Origin: Nevskiales bacterium
Lineage (GTDB): Bacteria > Pseudomonadota > Gammaproteobacteria > Nevskiales > Nevskiaceae
Assembly: GCA_028698335.1 (NCBI GenBank)
Contig: JAQVDP010000010.1
Span: 1-64,000, forward strand
Direction of reading: 5' to 3'
DNA: 64,000 nt
This document shows, in pieces, positions 55,869 through 64,000 of the stretch (positions are counted from its first letter, which is position 1; each line of letters begins with the position of its first letter). The translations under genes were made by a program, and so were the position numbers. The notes beneath the pieces were generated by a model. The model saw nothing but the letters and a program-made list of their open reading frames with translations, was not told where the DNA came from and did no database searches.

Positions 55869-56092
55869 GACCCACCCTCGCCGGCGCCGTCATCGAGCAG
55901 CATGAATTTGTGCCGCGGCGCGTCGCAGTTCGGGCAGGTCCAGTGCTCGGGGAGGTCCGCGAACGGCGTCCCCGGCGCGATCTGCCACACCGGATCGCCC
56001 TCGGCCGGATCGTAGATGCTCCAGCACACGCCACACTCGAAGCGTGCCCCGGGCGGCGCGGCACGGGTCCGATCACTGAGGCTTTGATCCAT
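55865..56092 (-). CDS. hupI: rubredoxin HupI/HoxR
   Basis: A 75-residue rubredoxin with the Fe(Cys)4 ligands C20-x2-C23 and C53-x2-C56 (ECGVCWSIYDP, TCPNCDAP). Operon-encoded rubredoxins help form the Fe-S clusters of oxygen-tolerant uptake hydrogenases in air. The start MDQSLSD is chosen; the frame opens 14 codons earlier. A 136-base gap separates it from hupH upstream, with no convincing promoter seen. Confidence 0.93.
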   Translation of the reverse strand: MDQSLSDRTRAAPPGARFECGVCWSIYDPAEGDPVWQIAPGTPFADLPEHWTCPNCDAPRHKFMLLDDGAGEGGS

Positions 56093-56228
56093 TCTGGTCT
56101 CCCCCTTCAGGGTTCCGATGGGCGCAACTGGCAAACACCGCGGCGGGGCTTCCTGCTGCGGACCGACGCGGCAGCTCCGATCCTCGCACGGCCGTCAGGT
56201 CAAACTGAAGTCGGTGCCGCACCGCGAC

Positions 56229-57092
56229 TCAATGCGCCGACAGCACACCGATCAGATCGCCGATGCGCTCGATCGAATCCCGCCAGTCCTCTTCCGCCGC
56301 CAACGCCACCTCGGGGATGTCGACGGCTTCGACCGTGTTGAGGATCAGCTTGTCCATGCCATTGAAGTACTGCACCCACCAGACGTCGCGTAACGCGGTC
56401 GAGGTGATGCGGCACTTGCCGTAGCCACGTGACAGCAGCGTGGTCGTCCCGGCGCCGAGTGCCGCGCCGAGGTATTGCAGGTCCTCCGGCGTCAGCGGCA
56501 GCAGGGTCAGGTTGATCACATGCGCGGGGGCCTCGTCACGCGAGGCCTGGCTCGCCGAACGCAGCTCGGCCAGCAGCGCCGGCGAGTTCATCGCGCCGTC
56601 GGGCAGCGGCGGCGCCGCGATGTCCGCCCCCGCACCGCTGCGGGCGGTGGCGATGACGCGCGGCGGAATCGCGCAGGCCTCGATCACGTCCTCGACGCAG
56701 GCTCCTGCGGCGTCGTGACGCAAGACCCGCCAGACCCCGGCGAAGGCGCTCTCCTGGATCAGCGTCTCGCCGTTACCCTCCTGCATCCGTACCGCGACCT
56801 CGCCTTCACCGAGCGCATCCGACAACGCGCGCAGCAGCGTCGGGTCGAGCCCCGCCAGATCGAGCCGGACGGCCCGGCGTCGCGAGAAGCCCTGCGCCTG
56901 CATGCGCCCGAGCAGCTCGCGCAGCTGCGCGCAGACGCCATCGGCCACCACCGCATCGGATTCGAACGCCATCCGCGGCGGGCGGAACACATCCATGTCC
57001 GTCGGCATCTCCAGGCATTCGGGCCCAGCCTCGACCGGCTGCGAGCCGGGTCCGAGCGCAACCACCGGAATCGGGAATTCCTTCATCTGCAT
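56229..57092 (-). CDS. hupH: hydrogenase expression protein HupH/HoxQ
   Basis: A 287-residue protein of the HupH/HyaF family, needed for maturation of the small subunit of membrane uptake hydrogenases. Visible family segments are the N-terminal IPVVALGPGSQP, MQEGNGETLIQESAFAGVWRV and the C-terminal GYGKCRITSTALRDVWWVQYFNGMDKLILNTVEAVDIPEVALAA, which is highly typical. Starts at 57092 and 57086 are both possible. It is 5 bases after the hupG stop. Confidence 0.93.
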   Translation of the reverse strand: MQMKEFPIPVVALGPGSQPVEAGPECLEMPTDMDVFRPPRMAFESDAVVADGVCAQLRELLGRMQAQGFSRRRAVRLDLAGLDPTLLRALSDALGEGEVAVRMQEGNGETLIQESAFAGVWRVLRHDAAGACVEDVIEACAIPPRVIATARSGAGADIAAPPLPDGAMNSPALLAELRSASQASRDEAPAHVINLTLLPLTPEDLQYLGAALGAGTTTLLSRGYGKCRITSTALRDVWWVQYFNGMDKLILNTVEAVDIPEVALAAEEDWRDSIERIGDLIGVLSAH

Positions 57093-57097
57093 GCCCC

Positions 57098-57610
57098 CTA
57101 GTGACAGGACGAATCGCCGTTGGCCGGCGGCAGTGTGACGACGGCGATGCCGACGCTCGGCGGTCGTGCCGGCGTCTTGTCGGCCAGCGCGGCAAGGGCC
57201 TGGCGATAGACATCCCAGTCGCACAGCCCCTCCAGTGCGTCGAGATAGGTCTGTTCCCCGCCGCCCCGCAGGAACACCAGCGCCGGAAAGCGCCGGACGC
57301 CGTAGCGCGCCGCAAGTGCCTTCGATGCGACCGGATCGGCGACAGCGGCGCGCATCGGCAGCGGACTGCTCTTGAGCAGTTCGGGCAGGATCACCAGGGC
57401 ATCCCACGACTCCGGATTGTTGCGCGGCTCCGCGGTCAGCAACAGCACGCTGTCGCCCGGGGTATGCGCGAACACGTCGACGGTGTCCGGGTCGACCCGC
57501 AGCACGACGCCGGCGTCGGCCATCTGGTCGATCCGTTCCTGCAGCGGCATCGTCGTCTCCGCCGGCTGCAGGATCCGGGCGTGGATCGCGGTAATGGTCT
57601 CGTCGTTCAT
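57098..57610 (-). CDS. hupG: hydrogenase-1 expression protein HupG/HyaE (thioredoxin-like)
   Basis: A 170-residue HyaE/HupG-family protein with a thioredoxin-like fold and no CxxC. It is thought to act as a chaperone holding the Tat-signal small subunit before export. VLLLTAEPRNNPESWDALVILPELL and VASKALAARYGVRRFPALVFLRGGGEQ are typical. GAGGGG stands before the chosen ATG 57610; a GTG two codons upstream is possible. It lies 36 bases after hupF. Confidence 0.88.
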   Translation of the reverse strand: MNDETITAIHARILQPAETTMPLQERIDQMADAGVVLRVDPDTVDVFAHTPGDSVLLLTAEPRNNPESWDALVILPELLKSSPLPMRAAVADPVASKALAARYGVRRFPALVFLRGGGEQTYLDALEGLCDWDVYRQALAALADKTPARPPSVGIAVVTLPPANGDSSCH

Positions 57611-57646
57611 CGGCACCCCTCGGGTCGGCAGATCAGCAGGAACGGA

Positions 57647-57961
57647 TCAATGCGGTTTGCGCAGATGCGGCGGCAGCTGCGGTTCGCGCTCGATCAGATC
57701 GGCAAAGGCCGCATCGACGCTGCTCGCGGCGGACGGATCGCCGGACAGCACGGCATCCAGGGCCGAGAGCGCATCGGCGATCGCATGCGCGCGCACGGGG
57801 TCGAGCACCTCGCGCGCCGCGCCCAGATAGGTCAGCAGCCAGTCACCGGGCCGGACCCCGCCGACCAGCATCAGATCGATCCAGGCCGCGCCACTCCGGC
57901 CGCAGCACCAGGCGCGCGTGCCTTCGACGCGCTCGACCTGCATGGGAATCCCGATGCACAT
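57647..57961 (-). CDS. hupF: HypC/HupF-family hydrogenase chaperone
   Basis: A 104-residue HypC paralogue beginning MCIGIPMQVE, with the reactive Cys2. It is longer than HypC and has the HupF tail (SAASSVDAAFADLIEREPQLPPHLR). HupF/HoxL acts with HupK in assembling the membrane hydrogenase large subunit and protects it in air. The ATG follows an in-frame GTG that could add one residue. It starts 9 bases after the hupD stop. Confidence 0.92.
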   Translation of the reverse strand: MCIGIPMQVERVEGTRAWCCGRSGAAWIDLMLVGGVRPGDWLLTYLGAAREVLDPVRAHAIADALSALDAVLSGDPSAASSVDAAFADLIEREPQLPPHLRKPH

Positions 57962-57970
57962 CACGGATGC

Positions 57971-58570
57971 TCAGCGCGGCCGGAACCGCGCGTCGCCGTG
58001 GCGCCAAGCCTGCGCGGCATCCGGGCGGCCGGATTCGTAGTGTTCGAGTTGCAGTGCGGGATCGCACAGGCCGCCACTCGCGGATTCCCGCGGGACCGCC
58101 GCCGCCCCCCAGTCGGCAAGGCGTTGACGCGCCAGCGCCAGCGCCGGCGCGATCTGCGCACGTACCGGCTCACGCAGGCTGCCGCCGTAATCCTCGAGTT
58201 CCACCGGCTGCACGCCGATCAGCACCAGCTCGGGACAGCGCCCGCGCAGCTCCGCACAGGCCAGCACCTCCTGGAATCCGGTCTGGTGCAGGCTCATCTT
58301 CTTCGCGCCCATGAAGCGCGGCACGGCATCGCCTTCGATCACCTGCAGGGTGCCGGGCGCCAGACCCCAGTCGATCGCGTCGAAGACCAGCAGCTTTTCG
58401 GCCTGTTCCACATGCGGCAGCAGATACAGACCCTGGGTGCCGCCGTCCAGCAACTCGACCTCCTCGGGAAAGGTCCAGGCGGCGTCCAGTGCCTCGACAC
58501 AGCGCACGCCGAAACCCTCATCCGCCCACAGCAGGTTGCCGATACCCAGAACCAATATGGAGTCCGACAC
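57971..58570 (-). CDS. hupD: hydrogenase maturation protease HupD/HyaD
   Basis: A 199-residue endopeptidase that trims the C-terminal peptide of HupL once nickel is inserted. It has the family opening ILVLGIGNLLWADEGFGVRCVEAL with the Ni-sensing Glu, the Asp in VFDAIDWG and the His in SLHQTGFQEVL. The start is GTG 58570, with GGGGAG 8 bases before it. HupL here carries a matching 15-residue tail. Upstream lies a sigma-54-like sequence, then the higA/MITE interruption. Confidence 0.93.
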   Translation of the reverse strand: MSDSILVLGIGNLLWADEGFGVRCVEALDAAWTFPEEVELLDGGTQGLYLLPHVEQAEKLLVFDAIDWGLAPGTLQVIEGDAVPRFMGAKKMSLHQTGFQEVLACAELRGRCPELVLIGVQPVELEDYGGSLREPVRAQIAPALALARQRLADWGAAAVPRESASGGLCDPALQLEHYESGRPDAAQAWRHGDARFRPR

Positions 58571-58610
58571 GTTGTTTTCTCCCCCGAACGCCGTGTAACG
58601 ACTCCCGTTA

Positions 58611-58626
58611 CTCAAGCAACGTGCCA
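58611..58626 (-). promoter_or_regulatory. sigma-54-like sequence before hupD
   Basis: The minus strand reads TGGCACG-TTGC-TTGA, close to the sigma-54 consensus TGGCACG-N4-TTGCW. The -24 GG is perfect; the -12 GC is GA here. A start near 58600 would give a leader of about 30 bases to hupD. This weaker candidate might restart transcription of the maturation genes after the higA/MITE interruption. Confidence 0.4.
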
Positions 58627-58732
58627 GTCTCGGCGTCAGATTTTATTCTTATCAATCATCATGTTGAGAGCGAGGATCCGGAACGCCTCCGCTATGGCGG
58701 CAAGCAGCTTTCCATCCGCAGGATCGCGCCGG

Positions 58733-59074
58733 TCAGGAGCTTTCCGCATCGGCCCAGCTGCGCCAGGCCTGATGGATGTCCCAGGCCGCCTGCAGCCGCA
58801 GCCAGAATTCGGTGTCGGTGCCGAAGTACATCGCCAACCGCAGGGCGGTGTCCGCGGTGATCGCGCGACGGCCGTTGACGATCTCGTTGACCCGGCGCCG
58901 CGAGATGCCCAGGGCGGTGGCCAGGGCATCCTGGCTCAGACCCAGCGGGTGCATGAAGCGGGTCTGCAGGAAGCGCCCCGGCAGCATCGGCCGCCGCGGC
59001 AGCGGCGGCGCACTGCAACCCTGCAGTGCATGCGGACGGCCGGACAGCGCCGACGACGGTGCCGTCATCGGCAT
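58733..59074 (-). CDS. higA: HigA-family antitoxin, orphan
   Basis: A protein of up to 113 residues with a HigA/XRE domain in its last 85: PGRFLQTRFMHPLGLSQDALATALGISRRRVNEIVNGRRAITADTALRLAMYFGT, then EFWLRLQAAWDIHQA. This is a DNA-binding antitoxin that would normally repress a higB-higA pair. No higB toxin ORF is adjacent on either side. It sits between hupC and hupD, inside the hydrogenase operon, 30 bases from the MITE-like element. Starts at 59074 or 58987; neither has a good SD. Confidence 0.82.
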   Translation of the reverse strand: MPMTAPSSALSGRPHALQGCSAPPLPRRPMLPGRFLQTRFMHPLGLSQDALATALGISRRRVNEIVNGRRAITADTALRLAMYFGTDTEFWLRLQAAWDIHQAWRSWADAESS

Positions 59075-59104
59075 CCGCGGATCCGGCGCGGCGCCGGCAC
59101 GGCG

Positions 59105-59269
59105 CTAGGGCCTGTCAACACGATGGCAATCGTTGCGACGGAGGGGGCATGGGCGCAGGGCAAGGCGCGGACCGCCGGCCTTGGTGGTGCCAAGTCCAAG
59201 GTTCGCAACACCGCAGGCGCGATTTCCGGCAGCAACGCAGCGATCGTCCATAGCGTCAACAGGCCCTAG
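59105..59269. mobile_element. 165-bp MITE-like element with terminal inverted repeats
   Basis: The two ends share CTAGGGCCTGT exactly in inverted orientation, and the similarity continues for about 34 bases at roughly three matches in four. The interior encodes no transposase; a 48-codon open frame runs from inside one end to the TAG of the other. The right end overlaps the stop codon (TAG) of hupC, so insertion, if it was one, left hupC intact. Size, ends and lack of a transposase fit a non-autonomous element. No second copy was noticed in the window. Confidence 0.6.
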
Positions 59270-59970
59270 TCCTTGAACATGCGCCAGCCGGAGATCATCG
59301 TCGAGACAATGGACTGGCGGCTGACGATGTCCTCGCGGACCGCGGCGTAGACGTGCACGATCACGAAGGTGACGATGACCCACATGCCGAGATGATGCAG
59401 TGAATGCACCTGCTGGCTGTCGCCGATCAGCGGGATGACCCAGCCGAACATGCGCTCGGCCCAGGACCCGGCCTGCGCGCCCTCGCCGTACAGCGCGAAA
59501 CCGGTGCAGATCATGAAGAAGGTGCTCAGCGTGAACAGGAAGAACATCGCCAGCTGCGCCAGCGGGTTGTGTCCGATGTACTTCTTCGGCGCCCTGGCGA
59601 TGAACAGATACCAGCGCAGCTCGTAGAACACCTCCGACCACCACTTCGCCGACCAGAACGGGATCATGAAGATCTGGTGCGAATGGCTGTTGCCGACGAA
59701 GGCCCAGTAGATGCGGACCGCCCAGCCGACCGCCATGACGTATCCGGCGGTGAAGTGGGCGAAGCGGATGTAGCCCATCAGAAAGTTGGCACTGGCCTCG
59801 CCCGGCACGCTCGGCAACGGATAGGCGATCAGCAGGCCGGTCGCCACCAGCACCGTGATGCACAGTGCGTTGACCCAATGCCACAGCCGCAGCGGCGCCT
59901 CGTAGACGTAGACCGCCTTCAGCGTCCTGGCATCGGACAGATGCCGTTCGGTGGTGTCTTCTGTGAACAC
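59266..59970 (-). CDS. hupC: [NiFe]-hydrogenase cytochrome b subunit
   Basis: A 234-residue di-haem membrane cytochrome b that anchors HupSL and passes electrons from H2 to quinone. It shows four hydrophobic segments with likely haem His in RLWHWVNAL, IRFAHFTAGYVM, SLHHLGMW and IVHVYAAVRED. The segment SHQIFMIPFWSAKWWSEVFYELRWYLF and APKKYIGHNPLAQLAM are typical of HupC/HyaC. It is third after hupS and hupL. Confidence 0.95.
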   Translation of the reverse strand: MFTEDTTERHLSDARTLKAVYVYEAPLRLWHWVNALCITVLVATGLLIAYPLPSVPGEASANFLMGYIRFAHFTAGYVMAVGWAVRIYWAFVGNSHSHQIFMIPFWSAKWWSEVFYELRWYLFIARAPKKYIGHNPLAQLAMFFLFTLSTFFMICTGFALYGEGAQAGSWAERMFGWVIPLIGDSQQVHSLHHLGMWVIVTFVIVHVYAAVREDIVSRQSIVSTMISGWRMFKD

Positions 59971-60022
59971 GTTCGCGTCTCCGGTGAAGAACGGCTCCGA
60001 TCGCTTCGAACCGGCGTCCGGC

Positions 60023-61810
60023 TCAGCGCACCTGGACCCGGCTGGCCTCGGCGCCGTCGGCCGACATCACATGGGTCGAGCACGCCAGGCAGGGGTCGAA
60101 GGAATGCAGCGTCCGCAGGATCTCCAGGGGCTCGTCGGCCTTGGCCAGCGGCGTGTTCATCAGGCTCGCCTCGAACGCCCCGATCTGGCCCTTGTGGTCG
60201 CGCGGCGAACCGTTCCAGGTGGTCGGCACCACCGCCTGGTAGTTGTCGATCTTGCCGTCCTTGATCTTGATCCAGTGCGCGAGCGCACCGCGCGGCGCCT
60301 CGGTGAAGCCGGCACCCTGGCACTCCTTCGGCCAGCTCGACGGCTCCCACTTGTCGACGTTCGCGGTCGAGGTGTCGCCGGCCTTGCAGGTCGCGATGAG
60401 CTTGTCGTAGAAGTGCTTGAGCTTGTACGCGGCCCACTGCGCCTCGAGACCGCGCGCAGCCGTGCGGCCCAGGGTCGAGAACAGCGCGGTCAACGGCAGG
60501 CCGAGGTCGGTCAGCACCTTGTCGACCGGTTCCTTGAACTCCGGCTTGTTCTGCGCGTAGCCGATGATGTAGCGCGCCAGCGGTCCGACTTCCATCGCGT
60601 GTCCGCGCCAGCGCGGCGCCTTGATCCACGAGTACTTGCCGGCCTCGTCGAGCGCCTCGATGTTGGTCTTGCTGCCCTTGGTATTCGGTCCCAGCGTGAA
60701 GTTGGGCTCGGTCACGCCGTCGAAGGGATGCAGGCCCTTGGTCTCGTCGGCGTAGCGGTACCAGCTGTGCGTGACGAATTCCTGGATCTGCTCCGGATCC
60801 TTGAGGTCGACCTCGTGGACCTTGGACAGGTCGCCGTTGATGATCGCGCCGCGCGGCAGCAGCAGGTTGGCGGCGGAATGGTCGTTGGCGCGTTCCGGGA
60901 TGTCGCCGTAGGACATCACCGTCTGCGACGACAGCCCGCCACCGTAGGTCCAGTCCTTGTAGAAGCTGGCGATCGCGAGCAGGTCCGGCAGGTAGACCTT
61001 GTCGATGAACTCGATCGAGTCGTTGATGATCTTGCCGACCATGTTCAGACGCTCGATGTTGATCGCGCCGACCGCGCCGACATCGTCGAGATTGATCGCA
61101 CACGGCACGCCGCCGACCAGCCAGTTCGGGTGCGGATTCTTGCCGCCGAAGATCGTGTGGATCTTGACGATCTCCTTCTGGAAGTCGAGCGCTTCCAGGT
61201 AGTGCGTCACCGCCATCAGGTTGGCTTCCGGCGGCAGCTTGTACGCCGGGTTGCCCCAGTAGCCGTTCATGAACGGACCCAGCTGACCCGACTCGACGAA
61301 CTTCTTCAGCCGGTTCTGCACGTCGCGGAAATAGCCCGGCGACGAGTTCGGCCACGAACTGATGCTCTGCGCCAGCGCCGAGGTCGCCTTCGGATCGGCC
61401 GACAGCGCCGACACCACGTCGACCCAGTCCAGCGCATGCAGGTGATAGAAGTGCACCAGATGGTCATGCACCTGCAGGGTCAGCTGCATGATGTTGCGGA
61501 TGCTGTTGGCGTTCTCCGGAATCTGGATGCCCAGCGCGTCCTCGACCGCGCGCACCGAGGTCAGCGCGTGGGTGCCGGTGCAGACGCCGCAGATGCGCTC
61601 GGTGAACGCCCAGGCGTCGCGCGGGTCGCGGCCCTTGAGGATCACTTCGAGCCCGCGCCACATCGTGCCGGTCGACACCGCGTTGCGGATCACGTTGTTC
61701 TCGTCGAGATTGACCTCGACCCGCATGTGCCCCTCGATACGGGTCACCGGATCGACGACGACGCGCTTGCCCGAGTTGTCGAGATTGAAGCCTTGGGTTT
61801 CATAAGCCAT
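60023..61810 (-). CDS. hupL: uptake [NiFe]-hydrogenase large subunit
   Basis: A 595-residue catalytic subunit oxidising H2. The NiFe ligands are [11 protein letters not shown] (first CxxC) and the C-terminal [10 protein letters not shown]. After the last His come 15 more residues ([15 protein letters not shown]) to be removed by Hup[14 protein letters not shown] is the N-terminal signature. The start is ATG 61810 with GGAG 8 bases before; a GTG two codons earlier is too near the SD. It overlaps nothing but lies 2 bases after hupS. It is exported with HupS via its Tat signal. Confidence 0.97.
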   Translation of the reverse strand: MAYETQGFNLDNSGKRVVVDPVTRIEGHMRVEVNLDENNVIRNAVSTGTMWRGLEVILKGRDPRDAWAFTERICGVCTGTHALTSVRAVEDALGIQIPENANSIRNIMQLTLQVHDHLVHFYHLHALDWVDVVSALSADPKATSALAQSISSWPNSSPGYFRDVQNRLKKFVESGQLGPFMNGYWGNPAYKLPPEANLMAVTHYLEALDFQKEIVKIHTIFGGKNPHPNWLVGGVPCAINLDDVGAVGAINIERLNMVGKIINDSIEFIDKVYLPDLLAIASFYKDWTYGGGLSSQTVMSYGDIPERANDHSAANLLLPRGAIINGDLSKVHEVDLKDPEQIQEFVTHSWYRYADETKGLHPFDGVTEPNFTLGPNTKGSKTNIEALDEAGKYSWIKAPRWRGHAMEVGPLARYIIGYAQNKPEFKEPVDKVLTDLGLPLTALFSTLGRTAARGLEAQWAAYKLKHFYDKLIATCKAGDTSTANVDKWEPSSWPKECQGAGFTEAPRGALAHWIKIKDGKIDNYQAVVPTTWNGSPRDHKGQIGAFEASLMNTPLAKADEPLEILRTLHSFDPCLACSTHVMSADGAEASRVQVR

Positions 61811-61812
61811 GG

Positions 61813-62898
61813 TCACTGCTCCCCATGCTGCGAGTCTTCGGGCTTGCGGCCGGCGCGCTTGAGCGCGGTGACCGCGGCGTGCACCGCAACGGCTGCGCCG
61901 GCGACGCCGGCAACGGTGCCGCCGACCTTGTCGGCGTTGGACTCGACGCCGAACTGCTTGATGTCGGTGACGCGGTCGTAGAACGAGCCCTTGTCCCAGA
62001 AGCCGTCCTCGGAGCAGCCGATGCAGCCGTGGCCGGACTGGATCGGGAACGACACGCCCTCGTTCCAGCGCACCGTCGAGCAGGCGTTGTAGGTGGTCGG
62101 CCCCTTGCAGCCCATCTTGTAGAGGCAGTAGCCGCGACGTGCGCCCTCGTCATCCCATTCCTCGACGAACTGGCCGGCGTCGAAGTGCGGGCGGCGGTAG
62201 CACTTGTCGTGGATACGCTGGCCGTAGAACATCTTCGGGCGGCCCTGACGATCGAGCTGCGGCAGACGGTCGAAGGTCAGCATGTAGGTGACCACGCCGG
62301 TCATCACTTCAGGGATCGGCGGGCAGCCCGGCACCTTCACGATCGGCTTGTCGGTGATGACCTTGTGGATCGGGGTCGCCTGCGTCGGATTCGGTTTGGC
62401 CGCCTGCACGCAACCCCAGGATGCGCAGGCGCCCCAGGCGATCACCGCCTTGGCGTCGGCGGCGACCGCCTTGAGCTTGTCGACGAAGGGCTTGCCGCCG
62501 TGGATGCAGTACATGCCGTCCTCGTTCAGCGGCGGATTGCCCTCGACCGCGACGATGTAGTTGCCTTTGTACTTGGCGATGATCTCGTCGAAGATCGCAT
62601 CGGCCTGGTGCCCGGCGGCGGCCATCAAGGTGTCGTCGTAGTCCAGCGACAGCATCGACAGCACCACATCCTTGGCCAGCGGATGCGCGGAACGGATGAA
62701 GGATTCCGAACAGCAGGTGCATTCCAGCCCGTGCAGCCACAGCACCGGCGTCCGCGGTTTGGTTTCCAGCGCCGTGGCGATCTTGGGCACCGCGGCGGTG
62801 CCGAGCCCCAGCGACGTTGCGGTCAAACTACAGAACTTGAGGAAGCTGCGCCGCGTCACCCCCTGGCGGCGCAGCACATCGTAGAAAGTCTCGGTCAT
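61813..62898 (-). CDS. hupS: uptake [NiFe]-hydrogenase small subunit, O2-tolerant type
   Basis: A 361-residue Fe-S subunit. The Tat signal has TRRSFLKFC at 15-23, and the mature part starts near LETKPRT. Around the proximal cluster are LECTCCSES (C60, C62, C63) and ACASWGCVQ: the two extra cysteines (the CTCC and the C-x4-C) are those of the [4Fe-3S] cluster of oxygen-tolerant group 1d enzymes such as E. coli Hyd-1 and Ralstonia MBH. A C-terminal hydrophobic helix ([20 protein letters not shown]) anchors it. The sigma-54 promoter lies upstream. Confidence 0.97.
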   Translation of the reverse strand: MTETFYDVLRRQGVTRRSFLKFCSLTATSLGLGTAAVPKIATALETKPRTPVLWLHGLECTCCSESFIRSAHPLAKDVVLSMLSLDYDDTLMAAAGHQADAIFDEIIAKYKGNYIVAVEGNPPLNEDGMYCIHGGKPFVDKLKAVAADAKAVIAWGACASWGCVQAAKPNPTQATPIHKVITDKPIVKVPGCPPIPEVMTGVVTYMLTFDRLPQLDRQGRPKMFYGQRIHDKCYRRPHFDAGQFVEEWDDEGARRGYCLYKMGCKGPTTYNACSTVRWNEGVSFPIQSGHGCIGCSEDGFWDKGSFYDRVTDIKQFGVESNADKVGGTVAGVAGAAVAVHAAVTALKRAGRKPEDSQHGEQ

Positions 62899-62958
62899 TT
62901 CTGGTTCTCCTCCCCGAGGTCTGGCGAGCGGGCGGCAATGCGCTTGGACGTTCTATGA

Positions 62959-62974
62959 ACAAAGCGCGTGCCAA
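62959..62974 (-). promoter_or_regulatory. sigma-54 promoter of the hupSL operon
   Basis: The minus strand reads TTGGCACG-CGCT-TTGT, matching YTGGCACG-N4-TTGCW at all but the C of the -12 GC. The predicted start near 62948 gives a leader of about 50 bases before hupS. The locus encodes an NtrC-type activator, HoxA. An AT-rich patch just upstream (around 62995-63015, TTTAAATTCATATGC) could bend DNA or bind IHF. Confidence 0.7.
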
Positions 62975-63092
62975 TCCGACGGACAGAAAACCGTCCTTTA
63001 AATTCATATGCTTACGGAATGAAACGAGGGGAGACCAACGGACGGGCGGAAACTTGCTTACCGCTGCGCGCGACGCGCTACAAGCCCGCTTA

Positions 63093-64000
63093 TCAGCCCG
63101 CCGCGCCGTCCCCTCGCAAGGCCAGGCGATGCGGGACGCAGGGGTCCAGGGCCAGCACCCAGGCAGCGGCGTGACGCCGGAGCGCGGCCGCATCCGCGCA
63201 GTCGAGCCCCTGCAGGGCCGCGACAAGCGCGCCACGAGGATGGAAGTTCCACTCGGTCGGCGCGACGATCTGGTAGTCCGCGACGCCGTCGCCGTCGAGC
63301 GTGACGGCGTGCAGCAAGGGCCCGCGCGCGGTGGCGACCCGCGCAAGGCTCCGACGCCCGTCGAGCTGCAGCCGCTCGCACGCCGGGACCGTCGCGGCAC
63401 CCGCCGCTGGCGCCCCGCCCAGCTCGCGCAGGTCGCGCTGCAGTGCCGCGATCCGCGCCGCGATCCGGGCCGTCAGCGGCCGCTGCGACGCCGACAGCGC
63501 GGCAACCGCCGGATGCGGCGGGTCGACGGTGATCGCGCCGACTTCCGCGGGCTGGCCGTCACAGCTCGGCCGGGCCGCGAACGCCGCGTCCACCGCAGGC
63601 AGCCGCCCCACCCACTCGGCCAGTGCGCCTTCACACAGCGGCGCAACGGCCGCCGGCAGCGGACGATCCAGCGCCGCGAGCTGCTGCAGCCAGCCGTCGA
63701 ACAACAGCTCGGTCCGCCCCGCCGCCAGCGCCTCCAGCACCTCGTCGAGCCCCAAGCCGCGATTCTGTCGCCGCAACGCCGCGTCGACGGCGCGCGCCAC
63801 GGTCCGCGCGGTGTCGGCATCGGCGCAGCGCCGCAGCGCGCCGCCGACTTCGGCGAACTCGTCACGCCGGGCTGCGACCTGGAACAGCGCCGGCCAGTCC
63901 AGCCACAGGCGCCACAGGTGCTCGAGCACGCGCTCCGCACACAGGCCCAGCCGCTGGTCGGGGGAAGGCGTCAGGACGGTACCGGTCGCCAGTTGCGCGC
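63093..64000 (-). CDS. hupK: HupK/HoxV-like hydrogenase assembly protein (5' cut by window)
   Basis: A large-subunit-like scaffold protein for NiFe-centre assembly. The frame stays open to the window edge (ATGTVLTPSPDQRLGLCAERVLEHLWRL...), so the start lies beyond. The C-terminal half keeps the hydrogenase-large-subunit-like ARGPLLHAVTLDGDGVADYQIVAPTEWNFHPRG, followed by LDPCVPHRL in place of the metal-binding DPCxxC. HupK cooperates with HupF in other species. The stop is 194 bases before hupS; the spacer holds the sigma-54 promoter. Confidence 0.8.
   Translation of the reverse strand, partial: AQLATGTVLTPSPDQRLGLCAERVLEHLWRLWLDWPALFQVAARRDEFAEVGGALRRCADADTARTVARAVDAALRRQNRGLGLDEVLEALAAGRTELLFDGWLQQLAALDRPLPAAVAPLCEGALAEWVGRLPAVDAAFAARPSCDGQPAEVGAITVDPPHPAVAALSASQRPLTARIAARIAALQRDLRELGGAPAAGAATVPACERLQLDGRRSLARVATARGPLLHAVTLDGDGVADYQIVAPTEWNFHPRGALVAALQGLDCADAAALRRHAAAWVLALDPCVPHRLALRGDGAAG

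Noticed and set aside
59123-59269. A 48-codon ORF inside the MITE-like element
   Set aside because: It has no SD, uses the stop in the terminal repeat, and resembles no family I know; more likely chance within a structured element.

Overview
The window is a high-GC chromosomal segment, roughly two thirds G+C by eye, from a gammaproteobacterium. RdgC, the HupSL/Hyp gene set, the haem and envelope gene families and the IlvG/IlvE pair fit that group. An oxygen-tolerant [NiFe]-hydrogenase, a Na+-type N-ATPase and a glucosylglycerol-phosphate phosphatase suggest a halotolerant or marine aerobe that can oxidise H2. Genus-level placement (for example Nevskiales/Salinisphaerales-like) is a guess. Genes are dense: no gene-free stretch exceeds about 300 bases, and I saw no tRNA, rRNA, CRISPR array, prophage or intact insertion sequence.

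Layout. 0-7.4 kb: OPT-family transporter, cold-shock protein, StpA-like phosphatase, an arsenic operon (arsR-arsI-arsC-acr3) and rdgC. 7.4-13.1 kb: envelope lipoproteins and an OmpR/EnvZ-type two-component pair. 13.3-18.4 kb: short-chain dehydrogenases and small metabolic or repair enzymes (histidine phosphatase, saccharopine-dehydrogenase-like protein, family-6 DNA glycosylase, thiol dioxygenase, glyoxalase I). 18.5-22.9 kb: a glycolipid-type locus (flippase-like membrane protein, GT2, GT39, fatty-acid hydroxylase). 22.9-26 kb: ilvG-ilvE behind a promoter, an Ile/Val/Leu leader peptide and an attenuator. 26-30.9 kb: SDR, YheT-type hydrolase, Tat-exported PhoD, GFA and EthD proteins.

31-37.2 kb: an N-ATPase operon in the order beta, epsilon, Q, a, c, b, alpha, gamma. 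The usual atpR is missing and a 13-codon ORF occupies its place. 37.3-42.1 kb: a cysteine-free glutaredoxin-fold protein, a GMC oxidoreductase and a dienoyl-CoA-reductase-like SDR divergent from a MerR regulator, then a Ni/Co permease.

42.2-64 kb, all on the minus strand: one hydrogenase locus. It runs hupK (cut by the window end), hupS-L-C, an orphan higA with a 165-bp MITE-like element, hupD-F-G-H-I-J, hypA-B-F-C-D-E, hypX, then the H2-sensing cascade hoxA-B-C-J, and finally the nickel permease. HupSL carries the six-cysteine signature of O2-tolerant group 1d enzymes. HypX would supply CO ligand aerobically. HoxB/C lack a Tat signal and C-terminal peptide, as in regulatory hydrogenases. HoxA is an NtrC-type activator, and a good sigma-54 site lies upstream of hupS. 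Together these make a near self-contained module for sensing H2, taking up Ni, assembling the enzyme and passing electrons to a membrane cytochrome b.

I did not find a clearly new defence or mobile system. The most unusual items are the atpR-less N-ATPase with a methionine at a c-ring ion-ligand position, the cysteine-free glutaredoxin, and the MITE/higA interruption of the hydrogenase operon with a possible second sigma-54 promoter after it.
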